Part shown: positions 1 through 9,214 of the stretch, one piece after another
How positions within the stretch are numbered: position 1 is the first letter of the stretch
Layout: each line of letters starts with the position of its first letter
NCBI GenBank assembly: GCA_021813745.1
Contig: JAKAJO010000026.1
Span: 19,822 to 83,821, forward strand
Source of the DNA: Acidobacteriota bacterium
GTDB lineage: Bacteria > Acidobacteriota > Terriglobia > Terriglobales > Acidobacteriaceae
Direction of reading: 5' to 3'
Length of the DNA stretch: 64,000 nt
The notes under the pieces: generated by a model
Databases searched by the model: none
What the model was told of the DNA's origin: nothing
What the model saw: the letters and a program-made list of their open reading frames with translations, nothing else
Translations under genes and position numbers: made by a program

Positions 1-540
1 CAGGAGAGCGAAAAAGTTCCCTCGCGCCTATATTTTCAGGCCATCTCCATGCCCCTATCTCTTGGGAAGATTCCAGATGTGACCCTAGTCGCATCCTGAG
101 TCAACCTCTTGAATCCCTGTTGTCCTGCCTTGGTAAAGAAGAGAGAATTCGTGTCGACAGAAGGCCTTTCAACGGGCAAGTCCACTGCTTTGCGCTCGCA
201 TCCCGTCGCATCCCTGGGGTGCAATCGTCTTTGCCTGAAATGCCGGAAGCGCGTCCCAGATGCGCGCAAGCGCCCACTTTCTCGCCCCGGACCTGCTTTC
301 GCTTTCCGGCCCCTTCTGCAACTTTCTGGTAATACCCAACCCATTTTTCATGCGCGCATCTTGAACAAAAGGGGCAAAAAAGTCAAAAGCTGCCAAATCA
401 ACGCCCCGAATACCTTGTTTGAATTCACGTTTCTCCAGCGATCCGCTGAAGTTGCCTTGCGCGCTTGATCCATCCCATTCACCCGGACCAACCGGCTTGT
501 TGGATTCGGTTCCGGCAGAACCCTTCGGAGGTAAAGAATC
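1..540. other. Intergenic stretch at the left edge, no gene recognised
   Basis: Short open frames exist on both strands, but none has a credible ribosome binding site, signal peptide or recognisable domain. The right end carries a clear Shine-Dalgarno (GGAGGT about 9 bases before the ATG at 541), so the promoter of the following lipoprotein gene should lie here. I could not point to -35/-10 boxes with confidence. Confidence 0.5.
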
Positions 541-1974
541 ATGAAGTTGGCAACATCTTTGCAGCTTTCCGCTCTCGGCGCCGCCAGTCTCGCCGGACTC
601 CTTTTCCTGTCCGGCTGCAGTTCCATGTCCAACGCAGCCAGCGGCTCGCCCGCATCCAAGCCCGGAACCGCCCCGATGGTGGTCACCGTCAGCGACGCCC
701 CACTCGGCAACATCCTCTCCGCCAAAGTCACCATTTCGGCGGTTTCGGTCACTCCTGCCAGCGGCTCGCCCGTGAATGTGCTCTCGCAACCAGCAGCTGT
801 CGAGCTTTCCGGTCTTGGCTCCTTGCAGGAGCCGATTGAACTCACCAGCCTCGCGCCCGGAACATACAGTTCGGTCACCGTCACCGTCTCCGCTGCGCAG
901 GTCACCTATCTTGACCCCACCACGAACCTGCCCGTCACCGCCACCGCGACTCTCAGCTCGCCCACCGTCACCGTGGCGCTCAATCCCGCGCTCAGCTTCA
1001 CCACCACCAGTGAGGTCGATCTCCACCTCGCCTTCAGCCTCGCCCAGTCCTTCTCCATCTCCGGATCCACCGTCACCTTCACTCCGGCCATCAGCTCCAG
1101 CGCTGCCCAGGTCGAGAATGAAAACGACAGCCAGCGCGAAGTGGAAGTCACCGGCATGGTCGTCGCCATCAGCAGCTCCAGCATCACCGTCCAATCCGGC
1201 GACTCCGGCCAGCAGTTCACCTTCGCCATCAACGGCTCGACGCAGTTCCCCAACGGCGTCACTCCGTCGTCCATCACTCAGAACTCCATCGTGCAGGTCA
1301 AGGGACAAACGCAAACCGACGGAACGCTCCTTGCGCTCTCCATCACCCCACTTGCCGCGGGCATGAGCTCCGGCCAGGAGGATGGCGCCAAGGGAATTGT
1401 CGTCATGGTCACGCATGACGCCAAGGGCAACCTCACCGGCTTCACCATGGTTCCGCAGGAAGACTTCGGCTCCATGATGTCTACCGGCATGACCCTCAAT
1501 GTCGTCGTAGCTTCGTCTACCGCCTACGGCATCAATGAGGATGCCACCCAGCTCGGCCTCACCGCCGCCATGTTCAACTCTGCCGAGATCTTCCCCGGTC
1601 AGGCGGTCATGGTCGGCGGCGCAATGGACTCCAGCGGCAACCTCGACGCCACACAGATTACTCTCGGCGGAGAAAATGTCATGGGTGCCCTCGCCGCAGC
1701 CCCGCAGGCATCCGGTTCCAACATCGACTTCGCTCTTGCACTCCCCGTGCCGTCCTTCCTCAGCACCTATGAGAAGCTCGTCACGCTCAACGCCGTTGCA
1801 GGGCCCAACACTCAATACGGCAACAACCTCACCGCATCCAGCTTCGCCTCGATGACGGCCAACTCCGCCATCCAGGTTCATGGCTATCTGCTTGTCGATC
1901 AAAACGGCAACTACCTGTTGACTGCCTCTGAGATCTCCCAGCCAGAAATGCCGGAAACCCCCGAAGGCAACTAA
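541..1974 (+). CDS. DUF4382/DUF5666-type lipoprotein
   Basis: Predicted exported lipoprotein of 477 residues. A lipoprotein signal with lipobox LFLSGC places the acylated Cys at about residue 26. It is followed by a low-complexity Ser/Ala/Pro linker. Residues about 42-185 look like DUF4382: a beta-rich domain opening with VTVSDAPLGNILSAKVTISA and containing an APGTYSSVTVTV strand. Residues about 198-275 look like DUF5666, an OB-like repeat (VEVTGMVVAISSSSITVQSG), and a further similar beta-rich segment follows. The start is supported by GGAGGT just upstream. Function is unknown; such proteins are common in Acidobacteriota and are probably surface or periplasmic. A paralogue with the same architecture lies on the other strand at 9346-10794. 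The gene stands alone and is followed by a hairpin. Confidence 0.85.
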   Translation: MKLATSLQLSALGAASLAGLLFLSGCSSMSNAASGSPASKPGTAPMVVTVSDAPLGNILSAKVTISAVSVTPASGSPVNVLSQPAAVELSGLGSLQEPIELTSLAPGTYSSVTVTVSAAQVTYLDPTTNLPVTATATLSSPTVTVALNPALSFTTTSEVDLHLAFSLAQSFSISGSTVTFTPAISSSAAQVENENDSQREVEVTGMVVAISSSSITVQSGDSGQQFTFAINGSTQFPNGVTPSSITQNSIVQVKGQTQTDGTLLALSITPLAAGMSSGQEDGAKGIVVMVTHDAKGNLTGFTMVPQEDFGSMMSTGMTLNVVVASSTAYGINEDATQLGLTAAMFNSAEIFPGQAVMVGGAMDSSGNLDATQITLGGENVMGALAAAPQASGSNIDFALALPVPSFLSTYEKLVTLNAVAGPNTQYGNNLTASSFASMTANSAIQVHGYLLVDQNGNYLLTASEISQPEMPETPEGN

Positions 1975-2003
1975 CCCCAACCCGCACCAACCTCGCAGTC
2001 CAT

Positions 2004-2032
2004 GCGTGGCGTTCCTCCCCGGAGCGCCACGC
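2004..2032 (+). terminator. GC-rich hairpin after the DUF4382 lipoprotein gene
   Basis: A 12-bp stem (GCGTGGCGTTCC with GGAGCGCCACGC, one G-T pair) and a 5-base loop lie 30 bases after the stop codon. No T-run follows, so this may be an RNA-stabilising hairpin rather than a classic intrinsic terminator. Confidence 0.5.
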
Positions 2033-2257
2033 ACGCTGCGGCTCTCCCGCCAGCAACCCCCTTCTACACCTGAATCGGATGTCCGTGCATTCATGGTTGT
2101 TCTGTGTCCATCAGTCCAGACCAGCCTGCAAGTCAACGAGTGACTCGGTGATTTTGCATCAATCCAGACGATCTGTGCCGAAATGTGATTCCGCAGTCTA
2201 TGGTGCATGCATATCGATGACGGCACGGTGCTCAGATCCTTTCGACCGCATGTACTC

Positions 2258-2279
2258 AGGCAACCTTTTCAGGTTGCCT
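2258..2279. promoter_or_regulatory. Palindromic operator upstream of the MarR regulator gene
   Basis: A perfect 8-bp inverted repeat AGGCAACC / GGTTGCCT with a 6-base spacer (TTTTCA) lies 23 bases before the ATG of the MarR-family gene. Its size, symmetry and position fit an autoregulatory MarR operator. The assignment to MarR is inference. Confidence 0.7.
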
Positions 2280-2302
2280 TAAGATTTGCTATAGTCACAA
2301 AC

Positions 2303-2755
2303 ATGAGCACTCGCAGAATCTCCGGTAGTGGTGGAGTTGCCGGAAAGCTTGCTGGTGAGATTCGAGCCATCCATCGCATCCTAAAGTTACGTGTTCGGGA
2401 GCACGGAGGTGGCAAGGAGCTGACACCGTCTCAGATCTCCGTGCTTGTTCGCCTTGAAAAGGTTGGCGCGGCCACGATGTCCAGCCTGGCGCGCGCTGAA
2501 TGTATGCGCCCGCAATCGATGACCGAGTTGACAGCACCTCTGCTTGAGTCCGGCCTGCTCAGTCGCTCGCCTGACCCTGATGACGGACGCCAGACTCTCA
2601 TTTCACTCACACCCAAGTGTGTGAAGTGGATTCAGCAGGGTCGGGAAGCGAGCCACGACTGGCTCATGACTACGATCTCTCAAAAGCTCACCAGACAGGA
2701 GCAAGTGAGACTTTTCGAATCGCTCAAGTTGCTTCGCCGCTTGGTGGAGGAATAA
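2303..2755 (+). CDS. MarR-family transcriptional regulator
   Basis: A 150-residue winged-helix regulator. After an N-terminal helix, residues about 35-100 form the DNA-binding core (LTPSQISVLVRLEKVGAATM, then the recognition-helix region ARAECMRPQSMTELTAPLLE). The wing is SRSPDPDDGRQTLISLT, whose DPDDGR turn is typical of MarR proteins. The frame stays open upstream to 2207, but the ATG at 2303 gives the normal MarR N-terminus and leaves the 22-base palindrome just outside the gene. The next gene, 53 bases on, encodes a small membrane protein and is probably co-transcribed. The ligand is unknown. Confidence 0.85.
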   Translation: MSTRRISGSGGVAGKLAGEIRAIHRILKLRVREHGGGKELTPSQISVLVRLEKVGAATMSSLARAECMRPQSMTELTAPLLESGLLSRSPDPDDGRQTLISLTPKCVKWIQQGREASHDWLMTTISQKLTRQEQVRLFESLKLLRRLVEE

Positions 2756-2808
2756 AACCACTCGGCTGCGTTAATTCATAACCCTATATTCGAAAGGACA
2801 TCTGGATC

Positions 2809-3138
2809 ATGCATTGGCTCTGGCTTGTTTCCTGGTTCTTCGGTGGCGCGTTCACGGAAAATGCCGTTCCTCACTTTGTGTCAGGCGTGATGGGACGTGC
2901 TTTTCAAAGCCCTTTCGCAAAACCTCCCGGCAAAGGTCTATCCTCTTCCACGGTCAATGTGATCTGGGGAGTCGTCAACCTGGTCGTTGCCTACCTTCTC
3001 GTCGTGCGAGTGGGTGAGTTTGACCTGAAGGCGACAGGCCACGTTGCGGCGTTTGGTCTCGGTCTTCTACTCAAAGGCATTGGCTCTGCGAAACATTTCG
3101 GCAAGTTTCACGGAGGTAATGCACCGACAGCCCTATGA
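2809..3138 (+). CDS. Small integral membrane protein downstream of MarR
   Basis: A 109-residue hydrophobic protein. The N-terminal segment begins MHWLWLVSWFFGGAFTENAV. A second hydrophobic segment lies at about residues 47-70 (VNVIWGVVNLVVAYLLVVRV) and a third at about 77-92 (GHVAAFGLGLLLKGIG), giving about three membrane passes. AAAGGACA precedes the ATG. It follows the MarR gene in the same direction and is probably its regulatory target. I recognise no catalytic motif and cannot assign a function; a DoxX-like small membrane protein is one possibility. Confidence 0.7.
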   Translation: MHWLWLVSWFFGGAFTENAVPHFVSGVMGRAFQSPFAKPPGKGLSSSTVNVIWGVVNLVVAYLLVVRVGEFDLKATGHVAAFGLGLLLKGIGSAKHFGKFHGGNAPTAL

Positions 3139-3393
3139 CGGACTCAGCCTCAGGAATCCTCCCTCCGGGGCCGTGAACGGGAATGCCTCCAAACAGGCAA
3201 AGATGCAGCAGGGCGGAAAGAAAGCGCCCAAAGACTGACCGCCGGCTCCGTTTATAACCCCGTCCTCAACTGGCGATAACAGGCCAACCCGCTCATTGGC
3301 CCATCGCTGTCAGTTACTCCGCAACCTCCATCCTCCTCACACATCAGAATCCTCCGCACGCCCCTGCGTATAGACTGGTCTGGCAGCGCAGCC

Positions 3394-4065
3394 ATGAAAG
3401 ACTCCATCCACGTCTCCAAAGAGAACTACCTCAAAGCCATCCTCGAGGCTGAGGCCGAAGGCCACCAGGTCATCCCTGCCACGCTCGCCCACTGGCTTGA
3501 GGTCTCCGCGCCCGCCGTCACCATGGCCCTCAAGCGCCTCAAACGCGACGGCCTCGTCGAGGTCGGCGAAGACGGCATCGTCCGCCTCACCCCCGCCGGC
3601 CGCGAAGCCGCCTACCGCACTGCCCTTCGCCACCACCTCATCGAGCGCATGCTCAGTGAGGTCTTTGGCATGGAGTGGTACCAGATCCACGAAGAGGCCG
3701 AGCGCCTGGAGCACGCCGTCTCACCCGTCTTCGAGGCCCGGCTCCGCGAAAAACTCGGCGAGGCCGGAGCATGCCCCCACGGCAACTCCGTCCTGCCCGA
3801 AAGCCCCGCCCAGCGTAAGCAGCGTGGCGAACTGCCCCTCTCTGAAGCCGCCGCAGGCAGCGACTACACCGTCGTCAGCCTCCAGGAACGCGATCCGCGC
3901 CTGCTGCTTTTCCTCCACAACGCGGGTATTGGCCCGGGATGCACTCTACGGGTCCTCAGCCAGAACTATGACCAAACCGTTTCGATTCAACTCACCGCAA
4001 GTACATCCATCCTCGGTCACTCTGCCGCAGAGGCTGTCTGGCTCCGCCCCAATACCTTCGTGTAA
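3394..4065 (+). CDS. mntR: DtxR/MntR-family metal-dependent regulator
   Basis: A 223-residue regulator. The N-terminal winged helix (residues 1-60: VSKENYLKAILEAEAEG, then LEVSAPAVTMALKRLKRDGL) and the metal-binding/dimerisation domain (about 65-125: HHLIERMLSEVFGMEW, then HEEAERLEHAVSP) follow the DtxR/MntR layout, with conserved His and Glu positions for metal. Residues about 150-220 look like the FeoA/SH3-like C-terminal domain of longer family members. The neighbouring gene, 89 bases downstream, encodes an Nramp Mn/Fe transporter, which points to manganese-responsive control of uptake. An iron sensor of IdeR type remains possible because the metal cannot be read from the sequence. Confidence 0.88.
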   Translation: MKDSIHVSKENYLKAILEAEAEGHQVIPATLAHWLEVSAPAVTMALKRLKRDGLVEVGEDGIVRLTPAGREAAYRTALRHHLIERMLSEVFGMEWYQIHEEAERLEHAVSPVFEARLREKLGEAGACPHGNSVLPESPAQRKQRGELPLSEAAAGSDYTVVSLQERDPRLLLFLHNAGIGPGCTLRVLSQNYDQTVSIQLTASTSILGHSAAEAVWLRPNTFV

Positions 4066-4154
4066 TCAAAAATAAAAGAATTTATTAACCACACTTAACA
4101 TTTTGTGCCATACTCAGATTGTCGATCCGTCGCGCGACATCTTTTGATCGATTT

Positions 4155-5483
4155 ATGGCCACCGAGATCACCCCCATTGCTGTTCCCGAGCCGTCGCTGC
4201 CGGAGGTGTATTCCACCGTCAGCGTCTCCCGCTCGCCTTTTTACTGGCGACGGCTCCTCGGTTTCCTCGGTCCCGGTTTCCTCATCTCCGTCGGCTATAT
4301 GGACCCTGGCAACTGGGCGACTGACATCGCCGGCGGCGCGCGCTTCGGCTACACACTGCTCTTCGTCATCATGCTCTCCAACCTGATGGCGATCCTTCTC
4401 CAGAGCCTCTCGCTCAAGCTCGGCGTCGCCACCGGCCGCGATCTCGCCCAGCTCTGCCGTGAGCGCTACGGCGCCAAAGTCAGTGTCTTTCTCTGGATCA
4501 TGGCCGAGATTGCCATCGCTGCCTGCGACCTCGCCGAGGTCATCGGCTCGGCCATCGCCCTTGAACTGCTCTTCCACATCCCGCTCTTCTACGGCGTGCT
4601 CATTACCGGCCTCGATGTCATGCTCATCCTGGTCCTGCAGCGCTGGGGCTTCCGCTACGTCGAGGCGCTCGTCATCACCCTCATTGGCACCATCCTTGCC
4701 ATGTTCGGCGTGCAGATGGTCCTCTCGCGCCCTGACTACTGGCCCGCCCTGCGCAGTCTCGTTCTTCCTTCGCCGACCATCCTTTCCAACCCTGACATGC
4801 TCTACATCGCCATCGGCATCCTCGGCGCCACCGTCATGCCCCACAACCTCTATCTGCACTCCTCCATCGTGCAGAGCCGCCGCTACCCCCGCACGCCCGA
4901 AGGCAAGCGCGAAGCCATCCACCTCGCCAACGTCGACTCCGCCCTCGCCCTCACCCTCGCCCTCTTCGTCAACGCCGCCATCCTCATCGTCGCCGCCGCC
5001 GTCTTCCATCGCTCCGGCCACTTTGAGGTCGCCGCCATCCAGGACGCCTACAAGCTCCTCAGCCCCCTCGTCGGAGCCGCCGGCGCCAGCACCCTCTTCG
5101 CCGTCGCCCTCCTCGCCTCCGGCCAGAACTCCTCCATCACCGGCACCCTCGCCGGCCAGATCGTCATGGAGGGCTTCGTCCACATCCGCGTCGCCCAGTG
5201 GCTCCGCCGCCTCATCACCCGCGGCCTCGCCATCATCCCCACCATCCTCGTCGTCGCCGTCACCGGCGAGCAGGGAACTGAAAAGCTCCTGATCCTTTCG
5301 CAGGTCATCCTTTCCATCCAGCTCAGCTTCGCCGTCGTCCCGCTCGTCCTCTTCACCGGCAACAGCGAACTCATGGGCCCCTTCGTCAACAAGCGCTGGC
5401 TCCAGCGCCTCGCCTGGACCACCGCCATCGTCATCGCCCTCCTCAACGCTTGGCTCCTCATCCAAACCTTCCTCGGCCGCTAA
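4155..5483 (+). CDS. mntH: Nramp-family divalent metal (Mn2+) transporter
   Basis: A 442-residue polytopic inner-membrane protein with about 11 membrane segments, predicted to import Mn2+ (or Fe2+) with protons. Diagnostic Nramp motifs are present: GYMDPGNWATDIAGGARFGY in the first helix, where Asp and Asn bind metal, and MPHNLYLHSSIVQSR in helix 6. The frame extends to a TTG at 4119, but the ATG at 4155 gives the standard N-terminal length. Just upstream (about 4066-4115) lies an AT-rich stretch, unusual here, with a TTAACCACACTTAA inverted motif. It is a plausible site for the DtxR/MntR regulator encoded next door. A repeated palindromic element marks the 3' end. Confidence 0.93.
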   Translation: MATEITPIAVPEPSLPEVYSTVSVSRSPFYWRRLLGFLGPGFLISVGYMDPGNWATDIAGGARFGYTLLFVIMLSNLMAILLQSLSLKLGVATGRDLAQLCRERYGAKVSVFLWIMAEIAIAACDLAEVIGSAIALELLFHIPLFYGVLITGLDVMLILVLQRWGFRYVEALVITLIGTILAMFGVQMVLSRPDYWPALRSLVLPSPTILSNPDMLYIAIGILGATVMPHNLYLHSSIVQSRRYPRTPEGKREAIHLANVDSALALTLALFVNAAILIVAAAVFHRSGHFEVAAIQDAYKLLSPLVGAAGASTLFAVALLASGQNSSITGTLAGQIVMEGFVHIRVAQWLRRLITRGLAIIPTILVVAVTGEQGTEKLLILSQVILSIQLSFAVVPLVLFTGNSELMGPFVNKRWLQRLAWTTAIVIALLNAWLLIQTFLGR

Positions 5484-5515
5484 GTTCCGCCGGCTGCTAC
5501 TTGGTCAGCGAATCA

Positions 5516-5548
5516 CGGGTGCCCCGTCCAAGCTCTGCTTGGGCGGGA
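5516..5548 (+). repeat. Dispersed palindromic element at the 3' end of mntH
   Basis: CGGGTGCCCCGTCC is followed by a short arm pair (AAGC...GCTT) and GGGCGGGA, forming an 11-bp hairpin (5523-5547) with a 3-base loop. It lies 32 bases after the mntH stop codon. A second copy, with the same outer sequence but a different inner arm, lies after the radical SAM gene (35786-35817) in the same orientation relative to its gene. This fits a repeated 3'-end hairpin or terminator. Confidence 0.65.
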
Positions 5549-5979
5549 ATCCACGAACCCACCCCGGCCTCGAAAAGCTGACAGCATCGTCTCGTCAAGC
5601 TCCTCCCGCCAAACTTTTTTCCAACTTTCTCATTCCACTCAGCAAAAAGTTCGCATCGTTTTGCATGTTCTTTCTCGCAAACGCGCATACTAAGAACATC
5701 AGCCTGAGAACCGCGCCTACCGGCCCGCGTCTCAGGCATTTTTCTTTCCGGAGCCTCCCGCCATGACGAACCCGCACCCACGCACACACCTGTCCATCGC
5801 CACGCACATGTCCGCGATCTCCGCCCGCAAGTCCGAAGAAATTAATACCCACCCCCCTCCCCTGAAAATATTTGCACTTTTCCACAAAATCCTTGCATGT
5901 TTTTGCTTCGTCGGTTTTCGTCTTTCTTCGCCTTTCCGGGACAAGCCCTCGCAGCCGCCCCGCCGCGCCTTCAGCTACG
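5549..5979. other. Intergenic stretch between mntH and nnr
   Basis: No convincing gene. Frames remain open on both strands but lack ribosome binding sites and recognisable protein sequence. Composition is T- and A-richer than the surroundings, with two loosely similar T-rich stretches near 5640-5690 and 5870-5920. I see no structured RNA I can name. The promoter of nnr-tsaE should lie here. Confidence 0.4.
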
Positions 5980-7629
5980 ATGGTTGCCATGCACGTCCTC
6001 TCCGCCGCTGAGATGCAACTCTGCGATCGCGTTACCTCTGAGCGCCACGGCATCCCCTCGCTCAAGCTCATGCGCACCGCTGCCACCGCCGTCGCCACCT
6101 TTACGCAGCAGCATTTTCCGCGCGCGCGTCGCATCACCGTCCTCTGTGGCCGCGGCAACAACGGCGGCGATGGCCTCATGGCCGCTCGCATGCTCGCCGC
6201 CGCAGGACTCGACGTCACCACGCTCCTCCTCGGCTCGCCGGAGAAGATGACGCCCGACGCCGTCGAGGCCTGGCGCGAACTCGCCAGCCCCGCGCACGGC
6301 CTCATCCACGTCGTCACCTCCGCTGCCGATCTTCAGCAGCACAACGCCGCGCTCACCGCCGATCTCATCCTCGACGCAGTCGTCGGAACCGGCTTCCAGC
6401 CACCCCTGCGCGGCCTCGCCCTCGCCGCGCTCGAATGGGTTCGCGCCAGCGCCGCGCCCATCCTCGCCATCGATCTGCCCTCCGGCTGGCCAGCCGACGA
6501 AACCGCTGCCACCATCGCCGATCCCGTCTTTTCCGCCGACGCCGTCCTCACCTTCACCGCGCCCAAGCCCGCGCACGTCTTCGGTCAACTTACCCGCCGA
6601 TGGCACCAGCCCATCGTCGTCGCGCCCATCGGCTCACCGCCAGAGGCCATCACCTCCTCGCTCAATATCCACTGGGCAGGCGCATCGCTCGCCCTCGCGC
6701 AGCAGCCGCGTCCCGCCGCCGCCAACAAAGGCCTGTTTGGCCACGTCCTCGTCATCGGCGGATCGCTTGGTAAATCCGGCGCGCCCGCCATGGCCGCTCT
6801 CGCCGCGCTGCGCACCGGCGCAGGCCTCGTCACCGCTGCCGTTCCCGCGCCCATTCTTCTTTCCGTCGCCGCTGTTGCCCCCGAGCTGATGACATGGCCA
6901 CTCGCCGCCATGGAAGCCGGTCACGTTTCTGCAGAAGCCGCCCGTCCCAAGCAAGTCGAAGAGCTCACCGCAGGCAAATCCGTCCTTGTCCTTGGGCCCG
7001 GTCTCGGTCAATCGACTGACGCCATCAAGTTCGTCACCGGCCTGCTCTCCGCAACCAGAATGCCCGCCGTCCTCGACGCCGACGCGCTCAACATCCTTGC
7101 GCGGAAGCCCGTACTGCTCACCAAGCTCGCCCTCGGCCGCACCCTTGTCCTCACGCCGCATCCCGGAGAAATGGCCCGCCTCGCCGGCATGACCACGACG
7201 GAGGTCCAGGCGAATCGCCTCGCCGTTGCCCGCGACTTCGCACAGCGTCACGCCGTCACGGTTGTGCTCAAAGGATCGCGCACCCTCATCGCGCATCCTG
7301 ACGGCCACATCGCCGTCAATACCACCGGCAATCCCGGCATGGCCAAAGGCGGCAGCGGCGATGTCCTCAGCGGTTTCATCGCCTCGTTGCTTGCGCAGCA
7401 TGCCAACGATCCCGCGCGCGCCGTCGAAGCCGCTGTCCATCTCCACGGCCTCGCCGCCGACCTTGCCGTGCGCGGCGCCGACGAACACACCCTTCTTGCC
7501 ACGGATACTTTTCGCACCCTCGCACGCGCATTTCAATTTCCCATGCGCGACAGAAACGGGTATGTTTGGTTACAGGGGCACGCGCATGATTCGACCCCAG
7601 GCGCGCCGCCACACCAGGGAGAAGCATGA
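5980..7629 (+). CDS. nnr: Bifunctional NAD(P)H-hydrate epimerase/dehydratase
   Basis: Repairs hydrated NAD(P)H. The N-terminal YjeF_N half epimerises NAD(P)HX and the C-terminal carbohydrate-kinase-like half dehydrates it with ADP or ATP. Visible motifs are VLCGRGNNGGDGLMAARML (epimerase nucleotide loop, about residue 50), ILDAVVGTGF, FGHVLVIGGSLGKSGAPAMA at the start of the second half, VLDADALNIL, LTPHPGEMARL, and NPGMAKGGSGDVLSGFIASL near the C-terminus. About 550 residues is the usual length for the fused enzyme. The frame is open upstream to 5872, but the ATG at 5980 (or 5989) gives the normal N-terminus. The last 4 bases overlap tsaE, so the two are translationally coupled, a common pairing. 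Confidence 0.95.
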   Translation: MVAMHVLSAAEMQLCDRVTSERHGIPSLKLMRTAATAVATFTQQHFPRARRITVLCGRGNNGGDGLMAARMLAAAGLDVTTLLLGSPEKMTPDAVEAWRELASPAHGLIHVVTSAADLQQHNAALTADLILDAVVGTGFQPPLRGLALAALEWVRASAAPILAIDLPSGWPADETAATIADPVFSADAVLTFTAPKPAHVFGQLTRRWHQPIVVAPIGSPPEAITSSLNIHWAGASLALAQQPRPAAANKGLFGHVLVIGGSLGKSGAPAMAALAALRTGAGLVTAAVPAPILLSVAAVAPELMTWPLAAMEAGHVSAEAARPKQVEELTAGKSVLVLGPGLGQSTDAIKFVTGLLSATRMPAVLDADALNILARKPVLLTKLALGRTLVLTPHPGEMARLAGMTTTEVQANRLAVARDFAQRHAVTVVLKGSRTLIAHPDGHIAVNTTGNPGMAKGGSGDVLSGFIASLLAQHANDPARAVEAAVHLHGLAADLAVRGADEHTLLATDTFRTLARAFQFPMRDRNGYVWLQGHAHDSTPGAPPHQGEA

Positions 7630-8096
7630 GCAATGTAGCTGCCGCCGAAGGCCGCACCCACGAGTTTCGGACGACCAGCGGCGCCGGCACGATTGAACTC
7701 GGCCGCAAGCTCGCGCATCTGCTTCGTCCGCCTAAGCTGCTTATTCTCCGCGGCGATCTCGGCACCGGCAAAACCACCCTCGTCAAAGGCATCGCCCAGG
7801 CCCTCGATGCTGCTGACCCTGACGAAGTCACCAGCCCCACCTTCACGCTGATTCATGAGTACGACGGCATCCTTGACGGCAATCCGATCAAGCTCTTCCA
7901 TCTCGATCTTTACCGTCTCGAAAGCGAGCGCCAGTTGGAGTCGCTCGGCCTTGACGATCTCCTCACGCCCGATGCTCTCGTGCTCGTCGAGTGGGGAGAA
8001 AAGTTCAAGAGCATCCGCAAGCGCGCTTCAGGTGAGATCGTCATCGCCTCAGAAGGCGGCGATGCGCGCCGCATCATGGTTACGCTCAGAGATTAG
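7626..8096 (+). CDS. tsaE: tRNA threonylcarbamoyladenosine biosynthesis ATPase TsaE
   Basis: A 156-residue P-loop ATPase that supports the TsaD/TsaB complex in making t6A at position 37 of ANN-decoding tRNAs. It shows the Walker A motif LRGDLGTGKTTLVKGIA, the switch-like TSPTFTLIHEY and the Walker B region FHLDLYRLESERQLESLGLDDLL followed by LVEWGEKF, all characteristic of TsaE. The ATG overlaps the stop of nnr (ATGA). Length is as expected. Confidence 0.95.
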   Translation: MSNVAAAEGRTHEFRTTSGAGTIELGRKLAHLLRPPKLLILRGDLGTGKTTLVKGIAQALDAADPDEVTSPTFTLIHEYDGILDGNPIKLFHLDLYRLESERQLESLGLDDLLTPDALVLVEWGEKFKSIRKRASGEIVIASEGGDARRIMVTLRD

Positions 8097-8111
8097 CCCG
8101 CAAAAAACGTC

Positions 8112-9116
8112 ATGCAGCGCATTCCCTTCAGCGAAGTTCAGTCCACGCTTGCCGCCATCCTGCTCCGATACGGCTTCACGATGGACCGCGCGCAGCGTTG
8201 TGCCACCCTCTTTGCAGAGACTACGCGCGACGGTGTTTACTCCCACGGTCTGCAGCGCTTTCCGCGCTTCATCGCCACCATCCGCAACGGCAACGTTCGC
8301 GTGGATGCAGAGCCATCGCTTGCCGCGCGCTTCGGTGCCATTGAGCGCTGGCAGGGTAACCGGGGCCCCGGCAATCTGAACGCATGGTTCTGCATGGACC
8401 GCGCCATTCACCTCGCGCACCAGCACGGCATCGGCTTCGTGACCATCGCCGACACCAACCACTGGATGCGCGGCGGCACGTATGGCTGGCAGGCCGCCGA
8501 TGCCGGTATGATCGGCATCTGCTGGACCAACACGCTTCCGAACATGCCCGCCTGGGGTGGCGTGCTGCCCTGCATCGGCAATAACCCCCTCGTTCTCGCA
8601 GTTCCGCGCACTGCTGGCCATATCGTCCTTGACATGGCCATGTCGCAGTTTTCCTTCGGAGCGCTTGAGAGCTACAGCCGCCGCGGTGAGTCGCTCCCCG
8701 TGGATGGTGGCTTCAACGCGGCCGGGGAGCTCACCCGCGATCCGGCGTCCATTCTCGCCTCCAACCGCGCCCTGCCCATCGGCTACTGGAAGGGCTCCGG
8801 CCTATCGACTCTGCTCAACGCCGTTGCCGCAATGACGTCGCTCGGCATCGCGACTCATCAACTCAGTTTCGATCCATTACAGGAGGCCGGTCTCTCGCAG
8901 GTCTTCTTTGCCATCCACTTCGCGGCGCTCGGCGGGGCCGCGCAAGCGGAGCAAATTGCGGAAGAGATCGTCCACTCGCTCCATCGCTCTCCAGCAGCAG
9001 AGCCGGATTCGGCCATTCGCTATCCCGGTGAAAAGACGCTTCGAACGCGCGCGGAGAATATCAGGCTCAGTCTACCCGTCGATCCCGCCCTCTGGCAGCA
9101 GATCCTCTCCTTCTGA
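8112..9116 (+). CDS. Ldh-family NAD(P)H-dependent oxidoreductase, DlgD/YiaK-like
   Basis: A 334-residue member of the malate/L-lactate/ureidoglycolate dehydrogenase family (type 2 Ldh fold). Supporting sequence includes ETTRDGVYSHGLQRFPRF, in which SHG carries the family's conserved active-site His, then GPGNLNAW, TNHWMRGGTYGWQAADAGMI, IGNNPLVLAVPR and YWKGSGLSTLL. The NHWMRGG segment resembles 3-dehydro-L-gulonate 2-dehydrogenase (DlgD/YiaK) more than malate dehydrogenase, but the substrate is not certain. It begins 15 bases after tsaE on the same strand. No sugar-acid catabolism genes are adjacent. Confidence 0.85.
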   Translation: MQRIPFSEVQSTLAAILLRYGFTMDRAQRCATLFAETTRDGVYSHGLQRFPRFIATIRNGNVRVDAEPSLAARFGAIERWQGNRGPGNLNAWFCMDRAIHLAHQHGIGFVTIADTNHWMRGGTYGWQAADAGMIGICWTNTLPNMPAWGGVLPCIGNNPLVLAVPRTAGHIVLDMAMSQFSFGALESYSRRGESLPVDGGFNAAGELTRDPASILASNRALPIGYWKGSGLSTLLNAVAAMTSLGIATHQLSFDPLQEAGLSQVFFAIHFAALGGAAQAEQIAEEIVHSLHRSPAAEPDSAIRYPGEKTLRTRAENIRLSLPVDPALWQQILSF

Positions 9117-9214
9117 GGACCGGCTCCCGGCGCGCGTGCACCTTCATTCCACGCCGCCCCGCCCAGGTCCTGTGTCGTCCGGACCTGCCTTTCTCTGCGC
9201 TGCCACACAAAAAA

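Noticed and set aside
169..2226. A 685-codon minus-strand frame over the DUF4382 gene
   Set aside because: Antisense shadow of a gene with GC-biased third positions; repetitive Gly/Asp-rich translation with no domain, while the plus strand has a signal peptide and ribosome binding site.
4095..5465. A 456-codon minus-strand frame over mntH
   Set aside because: Acidic, low-complexity translation antisense to a clear Nramp transporter.
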